64,000 nt of DNA from Meiothermus taiwanensis DSM 14542 (GCA_000482765.1 AXWR01000007.1:36269-100268), one strand, 5' to 3'; positions 1 through 10,830 are shown, counted from the stretch's first letter. Made by a program: numbers and translations. Notes: generated from the sequence alone by a model not told the origin.

Positions 1-31
1 CAGGACGCCCTCGCATAGCCTCCAGGATCGC

Positions 32-934
32 ATGGCGGTTGTCCTGGCCCTACTCCTGGACTGGTTTTTCCGCGAACCCCCGGCCCGTCTGCACCCGGTG
101 GTTTGGATGGGGACTTACCTGAAGGCGGTGGGCAGCGGCCTCACCGCCAATCCCCCCACAAAAGCCTTTCTGTTGGGTGGCTGTTACTGGCTCCTGGGAT
201 GTGGCGCGGTCGTCGGGGTGTATACCGGCCTCGAGGCCCTGATCGGCAGGGCAAGCGGTGGGGTTGAAGCTGTCCTGGCCGCCCTCCTGCTCAAACCCCT
301 TTTCGCCTTTCGAATGCTTCTGGATGAGGTGGTTGCGGTGGAGGAGGCTTTGCAAAGAAACCTCGAGGCCGCCCGGCTGCGCCTGCGCAACCTGGTCAGC
401 CGCCCCACAGAGTCCTTATCGGAAAGTGAGGTACGCGAAAGCGCCCTGGAAAGCCTGGCCGAAAACCTCAACGACTCCCTGGTGGCCCCGCTTTTCTGGT
501 TCGTGCTGCTGGGCCTGCCAGGGGCTGCTCTATACCGCTTTGCCAACACCGCCGACGCCCTGTGGGGGTACCGGGGCCGATGGGAATGGGCGGGTAAGTT
601 CGCCGCCAGGGCCGACGACCTCCTCAACTACATCCCAGCCCGCCTCACCGGCCTGTTGCTGTGCGGCCTGGCTTGCCCCTGGAAAACCCTGTCCAGGGAA
701 GCCCACAAAACCCCCTCACCCAACAGCGGCTGGCCCATGGCCGGCCTGGCCCTCCGGCTGAATCTGCGCCTGTCTAAGCCTGGCGCGTACACCCTGCACC
801 CCAACGGGCGCGTTCCTACCACCGATGACGTGCGGGCCGGGCTGCGCCGGGCCGCCTGGGTCGGCTGGAGCACAGGGCTCCTGGCCGGCCTGGGCACTTG
901 GATGGCAGGTAGGGGTATTCTGGGAATGTTCTAG
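32..934 (+). CDS. cobD: Adenosylcobinamide-phosphate synthase (CbiB/CobD)
   Basis: Membrane enzyme of late cobalamin synthesis that joins the aminopropanol arm to adenosylcobyric acid. The 300-residue product has the family start (LLLDWFFREPPARLHPVVWMG) and the conserved block ESLAENLNDSLVAPLFWF near residues 135-155, followed by FANTADALWGYR. Several hydrophobic segments fit an integral membrane protein of normal length (about 300). The first 18 bases of the window read as the last codons and stop (TAG) of a possible upstream gene, 13 bases before this ATG, so it is probably inside a cobalamin operon cut by the window edge. The next gene downstream is a cobC-like aminotransferase, which supports the call. 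Confidence 0.93.
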   Translation: MAVVLALLLDWFFREPPARLHPVVWMGTYLKAVGSGLTANPPTKAFLLGGCYWLLGCGAVVGVYTGLEALIGRASGGVEAVLAALLLKPLFAFRMLLDEVVAVEEALQRNLEAARLRLRNLVSRPTESLSESEVRESALESLAENLNDSLVAPLFWFVLLGLPGAALYRFANTADALWGYRGRWEWAGKFAARADDLLNYIPARLTGLLLCGLACPWKTLSREAHKTPSPNSGWPMAGLALRLNLRLSKPGAYTLHPNGRVPTTDDVRAGLRRAAWVGWSTGLLAGLGTWMAGRGILGMF

Positions 935-992
935 ATACGACTTGAGGATAGCCCACATAAACCACCCCGGCCATCCTCCATAATCGTGGCAC

Positions 993-1986
993 ATGATCGA
1001 TGACGTACTCACGCCCATCCATGGGGGCACCGATGCCGGCCCCACCCCCCGCTACGACTTCTCCACCAACGCCAACAGCCTGGGCCCCGATCCCTACGCC
1101 CTGGCCGCCATCCAGGCCGTGGATCCCAGCCGGTACCCCGATCCCCTCTACACCCAACTGCACCAGGCCCTGGCCGCGTTTCATGGGGTGACCCCTGAGC
1201 AGGTTGCGGTAGGAGGAGGCACCAGCGAGATCATCCATCGTCTAACGCGCTGGCGCTATCTGCGCGGGCCCATGCTCATCCTCCCCCCCCACCTTCAGCG
1301 AGTATGCCCGTGCGGCCCAGCCGGCTGAGCTGCCCTTGCTGCGGGCTACCGACGCCGAGAGCTTTTTGAGTCTGCTTCCTAAGGCCACCCTGGCCTTTTT
1401 ATGCGTACCCAACAACCCTACCGGCGAGATCTACACTTTTATCGAGGAAGCCGCCCACATCGCGGAACTGTACCACATTGCCCTGGTGCTCGACCTGGCC
1501 TACTACCACCTGCTGCCCGATCCACCCGCCCTGCCGCCCAGCGCCTGGCGGATGTACAGCCCCAACAAGGCCCACGGCCTTACCGGGGTGCGGGCTGGGT
1601 ATCTGGTTGCGCCGCAAAGCCTGGTACACTTCCGCAACCTGGCGCCCTCCTGGGTGGTGGGGGTGCATGGCGAGGCCTTCTTACAGGCCACCCTGCAACC
1701 CAGCTCCCAGGACTGGCTGGCCCGCACCCGCGAAGAACTCTGGAGTCTGCGCAAGCAGCTTGCCAGCGGGCTGCAAACGCTGGGCCTCGAGGTGCAGGAA
1801 AGCCCCGCCAATTTTCTGATGGTAAAAGTAGGCCGGGCTACCAAAGTAGCCCGGCGGTTGAGAGAGGAGGGCATCCGGGTGCGTGACTGCACCTCGTTTG
1901 GTTTACCGGAATGGCTCCGGCTTTCGGCCCAGCCCCCCGAGGCTCAGGAAGCCCTGCTCGAGGCCCTGCCACGCTGCCTCGACTAA
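993..1986 (+). pseudogene. cobC: CobC/HisC-like aminotransferase, frame broken by one base
   Basis: PLP-dependent class I/II aminotransferase, probably L-threonine-O-3-phosphate decarboxylase or a histidinol-phosphate-aminotransferase relative, which would make the aminopropanol phosphate used by the CobD/CbiB upstream. The N-terminal part is read in the frame of 993 (FSTNANSLGPDPYAL, VGGGTSEIIHRL). After position 1290 the protein continues in another frame with PTFSEYARAAQPAEL, the PLP-lysine motif SPNKAHGLTGVRAGY and the stop at 1986. The break is at a run of eight C (1283-1290); seven C would restore one 330-residue protein ...LILPPTFSEYARAA. So the sequence carries one extra C: a sequencing error, a real pseudogene, or a slippage site. 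Its stop overlaps the convergent V-ATPase D gene by four bases. Confidence 0.85.
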
Positions 1987-2648
1987 AGCCCTGCGCCCTT
2001 CTCGATATGCGCCGAAACGATGCCCTGCTCCTCGGCTTCGCGGGCCAGGATGGCAGCTTTGATGCGCTTGAGGGTGGTCACCTCTTCCAGGGCGCGCTGG
2101 TCGAGGGTATCGGTGATGAACTTGATCTGCTCGTTGATCTCGGGGATGGAGATCTGCTCCAGGGCGTTCACCCGGCGGTTGGTTTTCTTGATCTCCTCAC
2201 CGATCTTGCGCAGGCGGTTCTCGGTGTTGGCCACCGCGACAATGGCCTCGGCCAGGCGGCGGAAGGCTGTGGCGGCCTCGAGGGTCTTGGCCCCCACCCC
2301 AATGGGACTGAAGGACAGCCCAGCCCCGGCCTCGGGGGCCGAGATGCGGGGCACCTTGACCCCATAAAGGCTCTCCACCTCCATGCGCACCTCCAGGGGG
2401 GTGCTGGAGAGCGACTCCACCGCCTCGGGGGTGTCAAAGGCCTTGGCGATCAGCAGGCTGAAGTAGGCCTCCTTGGCCGCGTTGTTGAGGGCCTCGCGGG
2501 CTTTGAGGGAGTCCTGCACCAGGGCAAAAAACTCGCCGATCAGAGCATCCCGCTTATTTTTGAGCAGTTCCACGCCTTGCAAGGCCAGCCGCTTCTGATC
2601 GCGCTTGGCCAGCAGGGTTGAGCGTGTCGGTGAGACTTGTTCAGCCAT
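1983..2648 (-). CDS. atpD: V/A-type ATPase subunit D (central rotor shaft)
   Basis: Subunit D forms the coiled-coil axle of the V1 part and turns inside the A3B3 hexamer. The product is 221 residues, the usual size, begins with VSPTRSTLLAKRDQKRL (the family's N-terminal signature SPTR..LL.LK..L) and has long helical stretches at both ends that would pair into the antiparallel coiled coil. It is the last gene of the nine-gene minus-strand operon, 28 bases after subunit B, as in Thermus. The ATG at 2648 has a weak AGGGGA ribosome site. No terminator is obvious before the convergent cobC-like gene, which it overlaps at its stop codon. Confidence 0.95.
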   Translation of the reverse strand: MAEQVSPTRSTLLAKRDQKRLALQGVELLKNKRDALIGEFFALVQDSLKAREALNNAAKEAYFSLLIAKAFDTPEAVESLSSTPLEVRMEVESLYGVKVPRISAPEAGAGLSFSPIGVGAKTLEAATAFRRLAEAIVAVANTENRLRKIGEEIKKTNRRVNALEQISIPEINEQIKFITDTLDQRALEEVTTLKRIKAAILAREAEEQGIVSAHIEKGAGL

Positions 2649-2676
2649 GGCAATTCCCCTCTAGGGGCAAAGGATC

Positions 2677-4077
2677 TTAGGCCCCCACCAGCTCTTCCAG
2701 CTTGCCGGTCTTCTGGTGGTACTGCTCGATGTACTCGCGACGGATGCGCTTGAGCTCGGAGGGCGGGAAGTCTGCAAGCAAAGCCCAGCCGATGTTGAGG
2801 CTCTCCTCGATGGAGCGCTCCTTCTGGCCCTGGTTGATGAACTTCTTCTCGAAGTTTTCGGCAAAGCGCAGGTACTTCTTGTCCATCTCGGTGAGGGCGT
2901 CCTCACCGGTGATGGCCACCAGACGGCGCAGGTTCACCCCACGGGCGTAGGAGCTGAAGAGCTGGTCGGCCAGCTCCTTGTGGTCGGCGCGGGTCTTGCC
3001 CTTGCCGATGCCGTTGTTCATCAGACGCGAGAGCGAGGGCTGCACGTTGATGGGTGGGAAGATGCCCTGCTGGGCCAGGTCGCGGGCGATGAAGATCTGC
3101 CCCTCGGTGATGTAGCCGGTGAGGTCGGGGATGGGGTGGGTGATGTCGTCACCGGGCATGGAGAGGATGGGAATTTGCGTGACCGAGCCCTTCTTGCCGT
3201 GCACCACGCCGGCGCGCTCGTAGAGCGAGGCCAGGTCGGTGTACATGTAGCCGGGGTAGCCGCGGCGGCCCGGGATCTCCTCACGGGCCCCACCGATCTC
3301 GCGCAGGGCCTCGCAGTAGTTGGTCATGTCGGTGAGGATGACCAGCACGTGGTAGTCGTGCTCGAAGGCCAGGTACTCGGCGGCGGTCAGGGCCATGCGG
3401 GGAGTGAGCAGGCGCTCCACGGTGGGGTCGTCGGCTTTGTTGAGGAAGAGTACCGAGCGGGAGAGAGCCCCGGTGCGCTCGAACTCCTGCATGAAGTAGC
3501 TCACCTCGCGCTGGGTAATCCCCATCGCTGCGAACACCACCGCGAAGCCCTCGCCCTCGCCCAGCACCTTGGCCTGGCGGGCGATCTGGGCGGCCAGCTC
3601 GTTGTGGGGCAGGCCCGAGCCCGAGAAGATGGGCAGCTTCTGGCCGCGCACCAGGGTCATGTTGACGTCAATGGCGCTGATCCCGGTCTGGATGAACTCC
3701 TCGGGCTTCTCGCGGGCCACCGGGTTGATGGGCGCACCGTTGATGGGCAGGCGCTTGTCGGCCACCACCGGGGGCAGGCCGTCAATGGGCTTACCAATCC
3801 CGTTGAAGGCCCGGCCCACCATCTCCTTGGAAACGCCCAGGCGGGCCACGTCTTCCACCAGCGATACCGTGGTGCGCTCGAGGTTCAGCCCCGAGGTCTC
3901 CTCGAAGACCTGCAAAACCGTGTACTGGTCGGAGACTTCAATCACCTGACCGCCACGGATGCGGCCGGTGCCGTCGTCGATGTTTACGATGGCGCCGTAG
4001 GCCAGATCGGCGGCCCCCTCCAGGAACAAAAGCGGGCCGGAGACGTAAGTTACGGCGTTGTATTCTTTCTTGAGCAT
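2677..4077 (-). CDS. atpB: V/A-type ATPase subunit B (non-catalytic)
   Basis: Regulatory, non-catalytic nucleotide-site subunit of the V1 hexamer, 466 residues from the ATG at 4077. The open frame extends 9 codons further upstream, but ATG 4077 ([18 protein letters not shown]) has a good AAGGAGG site seven bases away and matches the family N terminus, so it was chosen. Visible family blocks are [16 protein letters not shown], the degenerate P-loop area [18 protein letters not shown] (no GxxxxGKT, as expected for B), and [20 protein letters not shown]. The subunit A gene ends 10 bases before it, and D follows. Confidence 0.97.
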   Translation of the reverse strand: MLKKEYNAVTYVSGPLLFLEGAADLAYGAIVNIDDGTGRIRGGQVIEVSDQYTVLQVFEETSGLNLERTTVSLVEDVARLGVSKEMVGRAFNGIGKPIDGLPPVVADKRLPINGAPINPVAREKPEEFIQTGISAIDVNMTLVRGQKLPIFSGSGLPHNELAAQIARQAKVLGEGEGFAVVFAAMGITQREVSYFMQEFERTGALSRSVLFLNKADDPTVERLLTPRMALTAAEYLAFEHDYHVLVILTDMTNYCEALREIGGAREEIPGRRGYPGYMYTDLASLYERAGVVHGKKGSVTQIPILSMPGDDITHPIPDLTGYITEGQIFIARDLAQQGIFPPINVQPSLSRLMNNGIGKGKTRADHKELADQLFSSYARGVNLRRLVAITGEDALTEMDKKYLRFAENFEKKFINQGQKERSIEESLNIGWALLADFPPSELKRIRREYIEQYHQKTGKLEELVGA

Positions 4078-4087
4078 CAAAACCTCC

Positions 4088-5824
<1,737 letters not shown>

Positions 5825-5903
5825 CTATCCTCCTTTGTCGGATGCGTAGAACCGTTTGCCAGCAGCCTTCTATAGTTTGGCTAAACGCTCCCACGCTATG
5901 GGC

Positions 5904-6224
5904 TCATAGCTTGATGTCAAACCCGATGGTCTCGCGTACCAGCTGGCGCATGTAGGCCTTGGCATCGCCCCCCCCGCTGAAGGTATCGAGCAGGTTGGGC
6001 AGGGAAAGCAACACCGGCGCGCTGCGCCCGCGCATAGCCCGCTCGGCGGCCTTGTTGGGATCGGGCAGCAGGCGCTGGTCTACCGCCACCAGCGCGTACT
6101 GGTTGGACTGAATCATCTCGACCAGCCTGAGGGCGGCCTCCTCGGGAGCCGCAACCACGGCCTCGAGGCCGGCCATACGATAGCCGGAAGCGGTTTCGGC
6201 ATCGGTCAGCACCCCAATTTTCAT
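5904..6224 (-). CDS. atpF: V/A-type ATPase subunit F
   Basis: Small central-stalk subunit, 106 residues from ATG 6224 (MKIGVLTDAETASGYRMAGL). This start is set by a GGAGG site and by the ATGA overlap with the stop of subunit C, which implies translational coupling; the longer open frame upstream is subunit C read in another frame. The Rossmann-like beta-alpha fold and the motif VAVDQRLLPDP are typical. It binds subunit D and modulates ATPase activity (family knowledge). Confidence 0.95.
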   Translation of the reverse strand: MKIGVLTDAETASGYRMAGLEAVVAAPEEAALRLVEMIQSNQYALVAVDQRLLPDPNKAAERAMRGRSAPVLLSLPNLLDTFSGGGDAKAYMRQLVRETIGFDIKL

Positions 6225-7207
6225 GCGACCTCCTTCGCCACCGCATCGGCCGGCAGGTTGTAGTAGGCCCGCCGGGCCAGGAGGCGGATGCGCGCGCCCT
6301 CCCACAGCTTTTTCTGGATGTAGTCGAGCACCAATCCACCCCCCAGGCTATCGGTGGCACCCGTGCTGGCTTTGGCGAGTAAAACCCTCCGCGAGATGCG
6401 CTCGAGATCCCCCAGGGTACGCACCCCCACCACAGGTGCCAGAGGGGTACCATTCAGCGCTTCCAGGGCAGCCAGATCCCCTGCCGCAACCCGACCAAAA
6501 ACCGCCCGGCTCAGGTGCTTACCGCCTGGCACAAAGTAGTTGTCCAGGTTGAGGTTGGCCGCGCCCAGGGCCTGCAGCTTGAAAGCGGTGGACAGGTTGG
6601 TGACATCCGCTTCTAAAGCGTAGAAGGAAGCGATAAAGTTCTGGCGCAGCTTCTTGGCCTTTTTGAAGGTAGCGGCAAAAAACTCGCGATCCAGCGCGAC
6701 CTCGAGGGCCAGCGGTTCGGGGTTGCCAATCAGGGCATTGCGCAGCGCTTTGGCTAAAGGATGTCCGGGAACCTGCAACACCTGAGCCATGCTGGCAACA
6801 TCGGGTGCCTGCAACATGGCGTTAAGGATGGGTTCCTTGAGGGTTCCCCCTACCAGCCCAGCCTTGATCTCCTCCGGGGCCTTGCCGCTCTGCTTACCGC
6901 GCAGAATGGCCTTGAGGTTGATCAGATCGGCCCGCAGCAGTGGCAGACTCACCAGCTCGCGCAGCTCGCCCGATACCAGGGTTGGCAGGTCGCCCACTGT
7001 ACGGGCGAGGTGATTGGAAACCGCCCGATCCACATCGTCCAGGGTATCGCCCAGCAAATCGGCGCCATAGACCGTTTCCGACAACAAACGTATGAATTCG
7101 GGGAAGGGTCGGCCCAAGGCTTGCTGAAAAAAAGACTCCGGAACCATCTGGCTTCGCCTCGAGCGCACCCGAGCGTTGAGATAGGCAAAGGCGTTACGGG
7201 TCAGCAC
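6221..7207 (-). CDS. atpC: V/A-type ATPase subunit C (d-type, stalk-to-ring connector)
   Basis: Funnel-shaped subunit that joins the central stalk to the proteolipid ring (homologue of eukaryotic subunit d). The likely start is GTG at 7207, giving 328 residues beginning VLTRNAFAYLNARVRSRR; that GTG lies one base after the TAG stop of subunit E, and the alignment with Thermus subunit C (MADDFAYLNARVRVRR from memory) starts here. Blocks such as LSETVYGADLLGDTLDDVDRA and VQVPGHPLAKALR are recognisable. The stop overlaps the ATG of subunit F (ATGA). Confidence 0.93.
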   Translation of the reverse strand: MLTRNAFAYLNARVRSRRSQMVPESFFQQALGRPFPEFIRLLSETVYGADLLGDTLDDVDRAVSNHLARTVGDLPTLVSGELRELVSLPLLRADLINLKAILRGKQSGKAPEEIKAGLVGGTLKEPILNAMLQAPDVASMAQVLQVPGHPLAKALRNALIGNPEPLALEVALDREFFAATFKKAKKLRQNFIASFYALEADVTNLSTAFKLQALGAANLNLDNYFVPGGKHLSRAVFGRVAAGDLAALEALNGTPLAPVVGVRTLGDLERISRRVLLAKASTGATDSLGGGLVLDYIQKKLWEGARIRLLARRAYYNLPADAVAKEVA

Positions 7208-7208
7208 A

Positions 7209-7775
7209 CTACCCCCAAATGGCCTTGGCCGCCTTGGCGGAAAGCGCATCCCAGGCCCGCTCGAGGCGTTCGGTCAGCGTGTTCTGCACGTAAGACCGCC
7301 CGCCCTGGGCCACCAGGCGCACCCCATCCCGGATGGCCTCATCGGCCCTGAGTTCCAACCCCCGCGCCCTGGCCCAGTCGGCCAGCAGAGCGGTATGGGC
7401 AGGATTGACCACCACCGCCTCGGCCTGCCCCAGCTCGGCCAGCGCCTCTTCAGCCAGCTTTTGGAGCGTATCGGCGAAGCCCGGCTGCACGGCCAGGTTT
7501 TGCAGGGCCCGCAGCGCTTCGGCTTTAACCTGCTCCACCACCCGCCCCTTGGCCGCAATTCGGGCCTGGTTGACCAGCAGCTCCGCCGCACTCTCGGCCC
7601 GGCGCAAAGCCGCGGCGTGTTCGGCCTCGAGCTGGCGTTCTTTGCTGGCCTTGAGGGCCTCGGCCTGCTGCGCAGCCTGGCTCAGAATCGACTGAGCCTT
7701 TGCCTCGGCTTCGGCAGCGATGGCGCTGATCTCGGCGGCCACTTCACTTTGAAGAATGTCCTCGAGTTTTGACAT
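7209..7775 (-). CDS. atpE: V/A-type ATPase subunit E (peripheral stalk)
   Basis: Peripheral-stalk subunit that pairs with subunit G as a coiled coil and caps the V1 head. The 188 residues start MSKLEDILQSEVAAEISAI, followed by a long Ala/Glu/Lys/Gln-rich helix (residues about 10-100) and a globular C-terminal part (VVNPAHTALLADWARARGLEL). ATG 7775 has a GAGGAG site. It is separated from the proteolipid gene by 68 bases that form a strong hairpin, and is followed directly by subunit C. Confidence 0.93.
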   Translation of the reverse strand: MSKLEDILQSEVAAEISAIAAEAEAKAQSILSQAAQQAEALKASKERQLEAEHAAALRRAESAAELLVNQARIAAKGRVVEQVKAEALRALQNLAVQPGFADTLQKLAEEALAELGQAEAVVVNPAHTALLADWARARGLELRADEAIRDGVRLVAQGGRSYVQNTLTERLERAWDALSAKAAKAIWG

Positions 7776-7798
7776 TGGGCTCCTCTATAAGCTTCTTG

Positions 7799-7834
7799 CA
7801 GATAGCCAATGGCGGGTACACCACTGGCTATCTG
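7799..7834 (-). other. Intergenic mRNA hairpin between proteolipid and subunit E genes
   Basis: Arms of 14 bases, 7799-7812 and 7821-7834, pair with a single G-U wobble around an 8-base loop. In the minus-strand transcript the stem reads CAGATAGCCAGTGG / CCATTGGCTATCTG. No U-tract follows, so it is more likely an RNA-processing, stabilising or partial-attenuation element than a full terminator. Its place directly after the multi-copy c-type subunit gene suits a role in raising the proteolipid level over downstream genes (inference). Confidence 0.7.
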
Positions 7835-7843
7835 GCATCGGCG

Positions 7844-8140
7844 CTAGTTGATGAGGAACGAGAAGGCCAGACCGAAAATAGCCAGCGTTTCGGGAATGAG
7901 GAAGAAGATCAGGGCCGTACCAAAGTTACGGCGATCCTCGGCCACCGCACCCACAGCCGCTGCACCGATGGCGCTCTGGGCCATACCCGTGCCCAGCAGA
8001 CCCAGACCGATGGCCAGCCCCTTGCCGATAGCAGCAAACGAAGTACCGGTTGCCGCGCCTTCTTCAGCAGCAAAGGCCACCGTAGCCAGAATAACGATAG
8101 CGACGATCAACAGAGTCTTGGTAAGCTTCATGTTCTTCAT
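7844..8140 (-). CDS. atpL: V/A-type ATPase proteolipid subunit (c-ring; K/L)
   Basis: Membrane rotor subunit that carries protons. From ATG 8140 (MKNMKLTKTLLIVAIVIL) the product is 98 residues: an N-terminal signal-like hydrophobic stretch (TVAFAAEE could be a cleavage region), then a two-helix hairpin with the Gly-rich helix IGKGLAIGLGLLGTGMAQ and the ion-binding glutamate in LIFFLIPETLAIFGLAF. Start 8140 was chosen for its AAGGAGAG site; an in-frame upstream codon at 8167 lacks one. One hairpin per subunit matches the Thermus L subunit. Confidence 0.95.
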   Translation of the reverse strand: MKNMKLTKTLLIVAIVILATVAFAAEEGAATGTSFAAIGKGLAIGLGLLGTGMAQSAIGAAAVGAVAEDRRNFGTALIFFLIPETLAIFGLAFSFLIN

Positions 8141-8262
8141 ACTGATTCTCTCCTTCACTGGTTTCACGCGCTACAGCACGTTAGTGAACTAGACTGGATG
8201 AGACTTTGTGTCGCCTGGCGACGAAAGGGCACCCTTACATCATAAGGGCGCACCCAGGCATT

Positions 8263-10281
8263 TTAATCTGACCTGACCGAGCGAAAGGGCCTGTACGGCC
8301 TCCCGGTTTCCTCGAAAAAGCCAAAGTTGGTGGAAAACTCGATCCACAAGAGACGGATGGGCTGGATCACGTGGCCCAGGGTGGTGATGACGATAATCGC
8401 CAGGATTAGCAGCAAGCCCACCAAAAATCCCAACACCCCGCCAATAAAGCCAAAGCGCTCCGCCAGGCCAAAACCCACCTGGTTGGCCAGGCTGGCCAGC
8501 ACACCCCCCGCCACACCCACGGCGTACAAACGGATATAGCTAAGAATCTGCCCACCTTTACCCGGCAGCTCAGCGATCATCAGCACCTCACGCGAGAGGG
8601 CTACCCCGACGAAAAATAAAATGATGCCCACCCCAAAGATGATGTTGAGGATGGGGATGTTGGCCTGGGTGAGGAAGTTGTAGGCAAAGGCCACCAGACC
8701 CACCAGGCCCGAGAAATAGCCAAAGCCTTCCCAGAAATGCTTCATGTGCCCATGTTTGAGGCCCAGGCGCATTCGCAGGAAGAAGGCATAGAGAACCTGA
8801 AATACCCCAAACAGGATAGCAAAGACCATCAGCCCATTGGCGGTTTGGGCAAAATCCAGGCGGTTGATGATGATGGGAATTAGCCCATAGTAGGTGTCGG
8901 GATCGAAGCTGGGGCCGGTTGGATAAAACACCCGCCAGCCGTCTTTGAGACCAAAAATGCCCGGCAGCCGCAACTTCTCCAGAAAGGTGCCGAAGAACTC
9001 CCCGTACAAAAACCCCCAGAAGATTGCCCAGCCCGCCATCCATTTACCAATGGTGGCCAGTTTGCCCAGCACATCCGGCCCAAAAGCGGCCCCTAGAAAA
9101 TCGATGCGCAGGGTCTCCCCTCGACGGGATTTCCCGGCCAGCCACAGGGCGACCAGTAAGAACAGCAGCCCAATGCCGATATCACCCACCACAATCCCGA
9201 AGAAAAGCGGGAAGAAGATAGCGATCATCACGGTGGGATCGTGGCTGCCATAAGCTGGGGTGTTGAGGAAGCCGTGCATCAGCTCGAAGGGCTTGGCCCA
9301 GGACGGGTTTTCCAGGGTTACCGGCACCTGGTGGCCCTCGTGGTGCTCGTCTACGGGTTCAAAGGTGTAGACAATCTGGTCGCGCAGACGGCCCAGGGCT
9401 TCTTCTACCTTTCCCTTGGCCTTTTGGGGCACCCAGCCCATCAGGGCAGCCCCATACTTCCCAGCAGCCATATCAGCAACAGCTTTGTAGCGGGCCACTT
9501 CGTCTTTGGCCCGGGTCCACAGGGCTATGAGGGCTTCCCCAGACTCCCGTGAAAGCTTGGCGACCTCCTCGCGGATCCCCACCAGCTCTTCGGGGGCCAG
9601 CTTGGCCCGTTCCTTCATGCGGGCCGCTGCCTTCCCAAGGGACATGGCTCCGTAAGCCCCCGGAAAGCGCAGCTCGGCCAAACCCAGGCGGGAAAGGCTC
9701 GAGCGCGCGGCCTCGAGCTCGCCCCGCCTGACCACCACCACGGCGGCCAGCTGGTTCTCCAGGGGCTCGGCCTCGAGCACAAAGCGATCGGCCAGGGTCT
9801 CTTGCAGGGCCTTGCGCACGGCCTCGAGCTCCTCGGGCTTGGCTACCAGGAAGGGAATGACCCCCAGGCGGGGGCTCTCGTCGAGCCCATGCGCCAGCGC
9901 GGCCAGCTTTTCGGCGGCCTTGCCGAACAGCTCGATGGTCTGGATTTCCTCCTCCAGGGCCGCCCGCTCTTTGCCCAGCACCTCGGCCCGGCTGGCCACC
10001 GGACGCAGCACAGCCTCGGCCTCCTCGAGGGAGCCCGTAAACGGTTTGCTGCTGGGCACCGTCGCCAGACCAACCACCGTCAGCGACTGTTCGGCTTGCG
10101 AAACCACCGCCTCCCAGCGCTTGAGTTCGGCTTCTTCGGTTGGGGATAGACGATACTCGCCCAGCTCATCCGGGCGCAGGGGGTCGATGTGCACCACCCC
10201 AGCCTTTTGCAGCTCGGCCAAAAGCTCCCGGGCCAGCCGCTTAGGGCCAGCCACAATCAACTTCTCCATAGGAGCGATCAA
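8263..10281 (-). CDS. atpI: V/A-type ATPase subunit I (a-type membrane stator)
   Basis: 672-residue stator subunit with a cytoplasmic coiled-coil N-terminal half (about 1-330) and a membrane C-terminal half with about eight helices (for example MIAIFFPLFFGIVVGDIGIG and VGLLLILAIIVITTLGHVIQ) forming the proton half-channels with the c ring. The start is read as TTG at 10281 (MIAPMEKLIVAGPKR, which matches the Thermus protein), with a GGAGG site seven bases upstream inside subunit G and a TTGA overlap with G's stop; ATG 10269 is the alternative. About 95 bases separate its end from the operon's next gene start, including two small hairpins. Confidence 0.96.
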   Translation of the reverse strand: MIAPMEKLIVAGPKRLARELLAELQKAGVVHIDPLRPDELGEYRLSPTEEAELKRWEAVVSQAEQSLTVVGLATVPSSKPFTGSLEEAEAVLRPVASRAEVLGKERAALEEEIQTIELFGKAAEKLAALAHGLDESPRLGVIPFLVAKPEELEAVRKALQETLADRFVLEAEPLENQLAAVVVVRRGELEAARSSLSRLGLAELRFPGAYGAMSLGKAAARMKERAKLAPEELVGIREEVAKLSRESGEALIALWTRAKDEVARYKAVADMAAGKYGAALMGWVPQKAKGKVEEALGRLRDQIVYTFEPVDEHHEGHQVPVTLENPSWAKPFELMHGFLNTPAYGSHDPTVMIAIFFPLFFGIVVGDIGIGLLFLLVALWLAGKSRRGETLRIDFLGAAFGPDVLGKLATIGKWMAGWAIFWGFLYGEFFGTFLEKLRLPGIFGLKDGWRVFYPTGPSFDPDTYYGLIPIIINRLDFAQTANGLMVFAILFGVFQVLYAFFLRMRLGLKHGHMKHFWEGFGYFSGLVGLVAFAYNFLTQANIPILNIIFGVGIILFFVGVALSREVLMIAELPGKGGQILSYIRLYAVGVAGGVLASLANQVGFGLAERFGFIGGVLGFLVGLLLILAIIVITTLGHVIQPIRLLWIEFSTNFGFFEETGRPYRPFRSVRSD

Positions 10282-10592
10282 GGCAGTACCTCCTTCAGTA
10301 CCGCCTGAACCGCCTCGGCCACCTTTGCTGCGGCCGCTTCACCAATGGCCTTTGCCTCCGCTTCGGCCCTGGCCTTGGCTTCGCTCTCAACTTTAGCCAC
10401 GGCTTCGGTGGTGCGGGCGCGGTACTGCGCCTCCAAGTCCCGTGCAGCCTGCTCGGCCTCGGCCAAAATCTGGGCGGCCTTGGCTTCGGCTTCCTGGACT
10501 TTGGCAGCGGCGGCCCGCTTGGCCTCTTCGAGCTGCTTGGCTAGGGCCTGCTCGCGCTCCGCTAGGCTTTTTATGAGTCCTGATCCAGCCAC
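10278..10592 (-). CDS. atpG: V/A-type ATPase subunit G/H (peripheral stalk)
   Basis: First gene of the operon. Coiled-coil partner of subunit E in the peripheral stalks. The start is GTG 10592 (VAGSGLIKSLAEREQAL), chosen because AAAGGAGG lies just upstream; the longer open frame reaches into the leader. The 104-residue product is almost entirely a charged Ala/Glu/Lys helix (EAKRAAAAKVQEAEAKAAQI). Transcription probably starts from the TTGACA/TATGAT promoter at 10679-10708, giving a leader of about 80 bases that contains a perfect 8-bp hairpin. Confidence 0.9.
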   Translation of the reverse strand: MAGSGLIKSLAEREQALAKQLEEAKRAAAAKVQEAEAKAAQILAEAEQAARDLEAQYRARTTEAVAKVESEAKARAEAEAKAIGEAAAAKVAEAVQAVLKEVLP

Positions 10593-10641
10593 GTTCCCTC
10601 CTTTCTGGTCGCCATCGCTTTGCTCGGCACATCGAAAAAGC

Positions 10642-10661
10642 GAGCAAGTGAAAACTTGCTC
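10642..10661 (-). other. Hairpin in leader of V-ATPase operon
   Basis: GAGCAAGT (10642-10649) and ACTTGCTC (10654-10661) form an 8-bp perfect stem with a four-base loop in the 5' untranslated region of the V-ATPase mRNA, about 50 bases before the atpG start. It could stabilise the 5' end or be a binding site. It has no U-tract. Confidence 0.55.
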
Positions 10662-10678
10662 AAAGATGAACCCCAAGA

Positions 10679-10708
10679 ATCATAGCGGTTTCTCAGGATT
10701 CGTGTCAA
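10679..10708 (-). promoter_or_regulatory. Promoter of the V-ATPase operon
   Basis: Read on the minus strand: TTGACA (10708-10703), 18-base spacer, TATGAT (10684-10679). This is a perfect -35 and a five-of-six -10 for the housekeeping sigma factor, located about 90 bases upstream of the atpG start. Confidence 0.8.
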
Positions 10709-10796
10709 CGCGAGATAGCATACACTAGTTGGCTTGAAGAACACACGGCATAGAAGCACACATTAAGGTGCCGCGAGGGCAAAAAGCATAGAGCGA

Positions 10797-10824
10797 TTGA
10801 TACGGCAGCAAAAAGCGATAGACT
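10797..10824 (+). promoter_or_regulatory. Leaderless promoter of rlmI/rlmO
   Basis: TTGATA (10797-10802), 16-base spacer, TAGACT (10819-10824). The -10 ends six bases before the ATG at 10831, so the transcript would start at or next to the start codon; no Shine-Dalgarno is present. Confidence 0.7.
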
Positions 10825-10830
10825 CACGGG

